Of a stretch of DNA of 64,000 nt, positions 60,127-64,000 are shown piece after piece (positions within the stretch are counted from its first letter, which is position 1; the number at the start of each line of letters is the position of its first letter). This DNA is from VXMT01 sp965204835 (lineage in GTDB: Bacteria; Chloroflexota; Dehalococcoidia; UBA2979). The position numbers and the translations under genes were made by a program. The notes beneath the pieces are model-generated. The model was given only the letters and a program-made list of their open reading frames with translations. It did not search any database and was not told the DNA's origin. The stretch covers positions 682,001 through 746,000 of the forward strand of contig OZ242017.1 of assembly GCA_965204835.1 (NCBI GenBank). Reading direction: 5' to 3'.

Positions 60127-61500
60127 TTGCGTTCACCCCTCCTGCTGTTGACCGGCCTCGTCCTGCTGCTCGGACTCGCGATCTCCTGTACCGACGACGA
60201 GAGCCCCCCTGAACCGGCGGCCCAGGCCACAGCAGGCACAGCGACCACAACAACCGCCGCCACAACAACCGCCGCCACGGCGACCCCGACCGCCACCGCC
60301 GCGACTCCGACCGCGACTGCGGCGACCCCGACCGCAACCGCGACGGCCCCAGCCGCCGCCGCGCCGGCGCCCATCACCAGCAACCCCCGCGAGTGCGTGA
60401 CCGACTTCCAGTCGGGCGCCGACTACTTCCCGGACAAGGCCGAGGCGATCTACGCCGAGGGTTGGAGCGTGAGCTACCACGGGCACTACAAGGTCCTCAC
60501 GGTCGAGCCCGTCCCCAACGTCCAGAACGCCAGGCAGGAGACGTACGTCCTTGCCCAGTGCGGGACGCCAGAGCCCGACCTCTCCGGTGATCTCGCAGGC
60601 GCACACGTCATCCCGATCCCCGCAGGCACGTTCTGGACCGCCTCGGGCAGCGGGTGGTTCGTGGCGCTCGAGACCCTGGGCCTCTCCGACACCGTGCTCG
60701 GTGCGAACGTCCGGGCCGCCGGGCTCGAGTACCTGCCGAACATCAACCGCCGCTTCGAAGACGGCCTCGCCATTCCGGCACGCGCGTCGAACAGCTTCGA
60801 GCCCATCCTGGACGCCGACCCGGAGCTCTTCCACGTGGCGTTCAGCTACGACCTGACCGATCAGGCCCGGGAGCTGGGCCTCAACGCCGTCGCCTACAAC
60901 TCGTTCTGGGAGCCGCCGCTGGGGAGCGCCGAGGAGATCAAGTTCGTCTCGCTCTTCTTCAACGCCGAGGCACGGGCGAACGAGGTCCTCGAGCCGGTGA
61001 TCGCGAACTACAAGGCCCTCCGGCAACAGGTCGCCGACTCCGCGACGGAGGCGCCGACCGTGCTCTTCGGTGGGATCAACAGCTCGGGCCTGTGGGCGAC
61101 GAAGCCGGCCAACCGGATCGATGTCCGGCTGATCGAGGATGCTGGTGGCATCCCGATCATCCAGCGCGAGATCACGGACGTACCGCTGAACTCGCCGCTA
61201 CCGCTGGAGCGAGTGATCGACCTCGCCGCGGATGCCGACATCTGGATCGACACGACCTATTTCGCGGACACGCGGCTGGGTGATACCGTCGCCGGCTCGC
61301 TCGCCTACCAGCCGCTCAACGCCTCATTCAAGGCGCTGGGCGAGGGGCAGGCCCTCCATCAGTTCGCCCGCGGGACCGACATCTTCGCGACCGGGCAGAG
61401 CTTCCGCGTGGACATCCTGCTGCGAGACCTGGTCAGCGTGTTCCACCCGGAGTTGCTCCCCGAGCATGAGCTCGTCTGGCACACCCGCCTCGAGCCCTGA
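60127..61500 (+). CDS. Substrate-binding lipoprotein of the ABC importer
   Basis: 458 residues from TTG 60127, chosen because GAAGAAGG lies just before it and the peptide that follows is a lipoprotein signal (LLLLTGLVLLLGLAISC, Cys as lipid anchor); a TTG at 60064 would add 21 charged residues. A Thr/Ala-rich linker of about 65 residues (repeats TATAATPTAT) follows the anchor. The folded part (about 95-458) belongs to the iron-chelate binding-protein superfamily: YKVLTV, EEIKFVSLFFNAEARANEVL helix, DADIWIDTTYF. It is the secreted paralog of the HTH fusion's C-terminal part. It should deliver its ligand to the FecCD permease. It overlaps the next gene by one base. Confidence 0.85.
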   Translation: MRSPLLLLTGLVLLLGLAISCTDDESPPEPAAQATAGTATTTTAATTTAATATPTATAATPTATAATPTATATAPAAAAPAPITSNPRECVTDFQSGADYFPDKAEAIYAEGWSVSYHGHYKVLTVEPVPNVQNARQETYVLAQCGTPEPDLSGDLAGAHVIPIPAGTFWTASGSGWFVALETLGLSDTVLGANVRAAGLEYLPNINRRFEDGLAIPARASNSFEPILDADPELFHVAFSYDLTDQARELGLNAVAYNSFWEPPLGSAEEIKFVSLFFNAEARANEVLEPVIANYKALRQQVADSATEAPTVLFGGINSSGLWATKPANRIDVRLIEDAGGIPIIQREITDVPLNSPLPLERVIDLAADADIWIDTTYFADTRLGDTVAGSLAYQPLNASFKALGEGQALHQFARGTDIFATGQSFRVDILLRDLVSVFHPELLPEHELVWHTRLEP

Positions 61501-62552
61501 TGGAGGTCCGGCCGTACGAACCCGCGCACCTGGACGGCGCGGCGGGAGTGCTGGCGAGGGCGCACGAACGTCGATCCGCAGAGCTGCCCTCGCTGCCCGG
61601 CGCCTTCAGCGCCGCAGGTGAGGCCCGCGCGGCCATCGGGGCGTTCGCCGATCGGCCGAGCTGTGCCGGCTACAGCGCGTTCCGGGACGGACGGCTCGTC
61701 GGATTCCTGCTGGCTACGCGGCACCTCCCCGCGCCGGCACACCCGTCCAGTGCGTACGTGATGCCGCGCTCGACGTGGACGCCGACGCAGGCCTGGGCGG
61801 TCGGCGACGACTGCGACCCCCGGGCGGCGTTCGAGGCGCTGTACAGCGCCGTTGCGAGCGATGCGGTGAGCGCGGGGTACTTGAACCACCAGGTCGAGGT
61901 CAACGTCGGGGACCCGGCGGAGAGCTGGCTCCTCGACCTGGGGTACACGAGGAGCAGCGTCTACGCCGCACTCCCCGTTGGAGGCGCGGCGCCGGCGGAG
62001 CATCACGCAGGGGCGGCCGGCCAGATGGAGACCGGCCAGCTGGAGACCGGCCAGACGGAGATCCGCCGCGCGCGGGCCGGTGACGAGGCGTTCGTCGTGG
62101 CGGTCGGTGAGCTCGAGGCACGCCACCACCAGGCCTCGCCGGTGTTCCGGCCGGACCTCCCGGAGGACTACCGGGAGGCAGCCCTGGATGCAGCGGCCGA
62201 GCTCGTGAACGCCAACGACCGGATGGCATTCCTTGCCTTCACACACGGTGACTTCGTCGGCGGGATCCTGGCGAACGCGATGGGAGCCGGCCGCCCGCTG
62301 CTTCGTCCGGCCGGCAGTCTCTACATCGGGAGCACTGCCGTCTCGCCGGCCCACCGCGGACGTGGCATCGGTCAGGCGCTCGTCGGTGCCCTGCTGCGGG
62401 CTGCGCGATCGGATGGCTTCGAACACACCGTGCTCAACTACTCACCGGCGAACGCCTCCGGAAGACGCTTCTGGCAGAAGATGGGATTCAAGCCCCTGAT
62501 GACCGTCTTTCAACGACGAGTCGACCCGCGAATCGCCTGGGGCGCGAGCTAG
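61500..62552 (+). CDS. Tandem GNAT acetyltransferase-like protein
   Basis: 350 residues; its ATG overlaps the previous stop (TGATG). Two GNAT-like halves: the N-terminal half (1-160) is degenerate with no clear acetyl-CoA loop, and the C-terminal half (about 185-345) has a good motif A (STAVSPAHRGRGIGQALVGAL) and a typical end (NASGRRFWQKMGFKP). The halves are joined by a short repeat linker (GQMETGQLETGQTE). In a siderophore-type uptake operon it could modify the imported chelate or a biosynthetic intermediate; the substrate cannot be deduced. Confidence 0.8.
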   Translation: MEVRPYEPAHLDGAAGVLARAHERRSAELPSLPGAFSAAGEARAAIGAFADRPSCAGYSAFRDGRLVGFLLATRHLPAPAHPSSAYVMPRSTWTPTQAWAVGDDCDPRAAFEALYSAVASDAVSAGYLNHQVEVNVGDPAESWLLDLGYTRSSVYAALPVGGAAPAEHHAGAAGQMETGQLETGQTEIRRARAGDEAFVVAVGELEARHHQASPVFRPDLPEDYREAALDAAAELVNANDRMAFLAFTHGDFVGGILANAMGAGRPLLRPAGSLYIGSTAVSPAHRGRGIGQALVGALLRAARSDGFEHTVLNYSPANASGRRFWQKMGFKPLMTVFQRRVDPRIAWGAS

Positions 62553-62815
62553 AGCCGGCTCGCTACCAGACGCGGCCCCAGCGTCAGATCCCCGCGCAAC
62601 GGAACCGCGGAAAGCCTGATCTACTCACACACGCATCAGCGCCGCCGCGTGGGATGAACTTCCGGCGAAGGCGGCTGGGCGCTATGGTGGCGCGGGCACT
62701 GAAGTGGAGTTCCCGGCCGAGCTCCCGGCCCCTGAAGATGCAGAGGACGCGCGTGCCCGTGGACTGTGGCTCCATACCTCACAGGGTGTAGCAGCGTGCG
62801 AGCGGGCGTGGCTCG
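62553..62815. other. Intergenic region before the permease
   Basis: 263 bases. A small inverted repeat (CGAGC ... GCTCG) follows the GNAT stop, and an imperfect GC hairpin (AGCGCCGCC ... GGCGGCTGGGCGCT) spans about 62638-62682. No gene supported; the start of the next gene lies after an in-frame TAG near 62789. Confidence 0.35.
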
Positions 62816-64000
62816 ATGACAGCACAGCAGACCGGTCAGGGGATCCGCTACGAGCCCGACGAGGGCTGCCCACCGCTGCTCGCCGTGGGCGTGGGCCTGC
62901 AGGGCGTCGCGCTCTCGTTGGCGCCGACCGTGCTTATCGTGGCCGTGTCCGTGCGCGCTTCGGGCGGGGACGATGCGGACCTGCACTGGGCTGTCTTCGC
63001 GGCGCTGATCATCAACGCCGTGGTGGTGTTCCTGCATGCCACCCGAGCGTGGTACCTGGGTTCAGGCCAGATCGTCCTTGTCGTGCCCACCGTCCAGTTC
63101 GTCGGCGTGTCTGCGGCGGCCGTCTCTGGAGCCGGGCCTGAGACACTCGCCGCCCTCATGGTGGTGAGTTCGTTCGTGCAGCTGGCGATGGCTGCGGTGC
63201 TGCCGCTGTTGCGGCGGATCGTCACTCCGCTCGTCTCGGGTACCGTCCTGATGTTGGTGGCGCTCACGCTGCTGCCGGTCGCCACCGACCAGGTGACCAG
63301 GCTGCCCGAAGGGGCGCCGGGCGCGGCGGGACCAGCGGTAGCAGCAGTGACCCTGGTGGTGGGGGTCGTGTTGACATTCCGGGGGTCCGGCCCCTGGCGG
63401 CTGTGGTCGACCCTGATCAGCATCCTTGCTGGGTGTGCCATGGCCGCGTTGCTGGGTCAGTACGATCTGCAACCGGTGGCGGACGCCCCCTGGCTTGGCT
63501 TCCCCGAGGCAAGGTTCCCCGGGTTCGACGTCACACCCGGTGCGGAGTTCTGGGGACTGCTCCCCACCTTCATCGTGCTCACGCTCGTGCTCGGCACGAA
63601 GGTCGTGAGCGACGGGACGCTCATCGAGAGCGCCGGGCAGCGCGAGCCGCGGGCGATCGACTTCCGGAATATGCAGGCGATGGTCAGCACGAACGGGCTG
63701 GGCATGCTCCTCGCCGGGATCGCCGGCACACCCCCGGTCCAGAGCGTCGGGTCGTTCAGTACGGCGCTGATCAGCCTGTCGGGGATAGCGTCGCACAGGG
63801 TGGGATACGCGATTGCCATCCTGTTCCTGGGGGTGGCCCTGTTCCCCAAGTTCGGCGCGGTCCTGCTCACGATCCCGGCCCCCGCTATGGGTGCCTACCT
63901 GATCATGGCGCTGGGGCTCATCGTTGTCGGCGGCATGCAGACCATCTTCCGCGACGGCCTCGACCCGCAGAGAGCCCTCGTGGTGGGACTCGCACTTACG
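62816..64000 (+). CDS. Xanthine/uracil permease (NCS2 family), partial
   Basis: 395 codons from ATG 62816 to the window edge with no stop. Many membrane helices (VGVGLQGVALSLAPTVLIVA, FAALIINAVVVFLHA, ISILAGCAMAALL). NCS2 signatures include the helix-8 region FIVLTLVLGTKVVSDGTLIE (an acidic residue at the substrate site), AMVSTNGLGMLLAGIAGTPP then VQSVGSFSTALISLSGIASH, the family's conserved NG and TP-x-QS motifs. It should import a nucleobase with protons or sodium. The C-terminus is missing. It starts a new unit, separated from the GNAT gene. Confidence 0.85.
   Translation, partial: MTAQQTGQGIRYEPDEGCPPLLAVGVGLQGVALSLAPTVLIVAVSVRASGGDDADLHWAVFAALIINAVVVFLHATRAWYLGSGQIVLVVPTVQFVGVSAAAVSGAGPETLAALMVVSSFVQLAMAAVLPLLRRIVTPLVSGTVLMLVALTLLPVATDQVTRLPEGAPGAAGPAVAAVTLVVGVVLTFRGSGPWRLWSTLISILAGCAMAALLGQYDLQPVADAPWLGFPEARFPGFDVTPGAEFWGLLPTFIVLTLVLGTKVVSDGTLIESAGQREPRAIDFRNMQAMVSTNGLGMLLAGIAGTPPVQSVGSFSTALISLSGIASHRVGYAIAILFLGVALFPKFGAVLLTIPAPAMGAYLIMALGLIVVGGMQTIFRDGLDPQRALVVGLALT

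Noticed and set aside
62704..63141. 145-codon frame at the permease start
   Set aside because: It overlaps the NCS2 permease in another frame and is Arg-rich without a domain.

Overview
The window is high-GC bacterial DNA dominated by very large secreted or surface proteins. Their architecture (two-Cys C-terminal modules, GWN-type domains, six-bladed-like propeller repeats, MMPL plus MpaB-type neighbours, frequent GTG/TTG starts) best suggests a Chloroflexota lineage, possibly marine Dehalococcoidia/SAR202. That assignment is inference: there is no rRNA or ribosomal marker here.

Layout. 1-2.4 kb: a tyrosine integrase with a small excisionase-like ORF overlapping its start, flanked by a 29-bp inverted repeat, then three coiled-coil/membrane-anchor genes, two of them frameshifted exactly at the membrane segment. 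2.4-16.9 kb: a cassette of three secreted-protein genes (about 620-aa Ig-like protein, about 225-aa protein, about 215-aa Asp/Gly-repeat membrane protein) present twice on + and once inverted, plus a truncated fourth end. Each copy has the same roughly 280-nt leader, a TTG start, a GC-rich hairpin after the first gene and a strong hairpin terminator; 29-bp palindromic repeats lie between copies, and an LRR gene sits in the centre of the inverted structure. 16.9-22.9 kb: two paralogous secreted HEYFH metallopeptidase-like proteins, the second with extra repeats lacking the zinc motif.

23-50.9 kb: giant surface proteins (1217, about 1900, about 2850 aa and a 5'-truncated copy) that share one C-terminal block: Gly-rich linker, propeller, cadherin-like sandwich and two copies of a short Cys-containing module. 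Between them lie an MMPL exporter with an MpaB/DUF2236 oxygenase gene, and a histidine kinase/LuxR response regulator pair. A decayed copy of the response-regulator locus lies at 48.6-49.1 kb. The intergenic regions upstream of these giant genes share motifs (ATGCCCATA, a 36-bp perfect palindrome, and a 95-bp element present twice). 50.9-55.8 kb: another giant HELAH metallopeptidase-like protein with a different C-terminus, then an IS481-type transposase remnant.

56.3-62.6 kb: an iron/cobalamin-type ABC importer (ATPase, FecCD permease) in an overlapping operon with an unusual regulator made of an XRE-type HTH fused to a substrate-binding-protein fold. The divergent strand carries a lipoprotein substrate-binding protein of the same family and a tandem GNAT protein. 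A perfect operator-like inverted repeat lies between the divergent genes. The window ends inside an NCS2-type xanthine/uracil permease.

The likely common theme of the left 55 kb is a rapidly duplicating, recombining set of cell-surface proteins built from a few shared modules; the right end is a self-contained metal or siderophore uptake locus.
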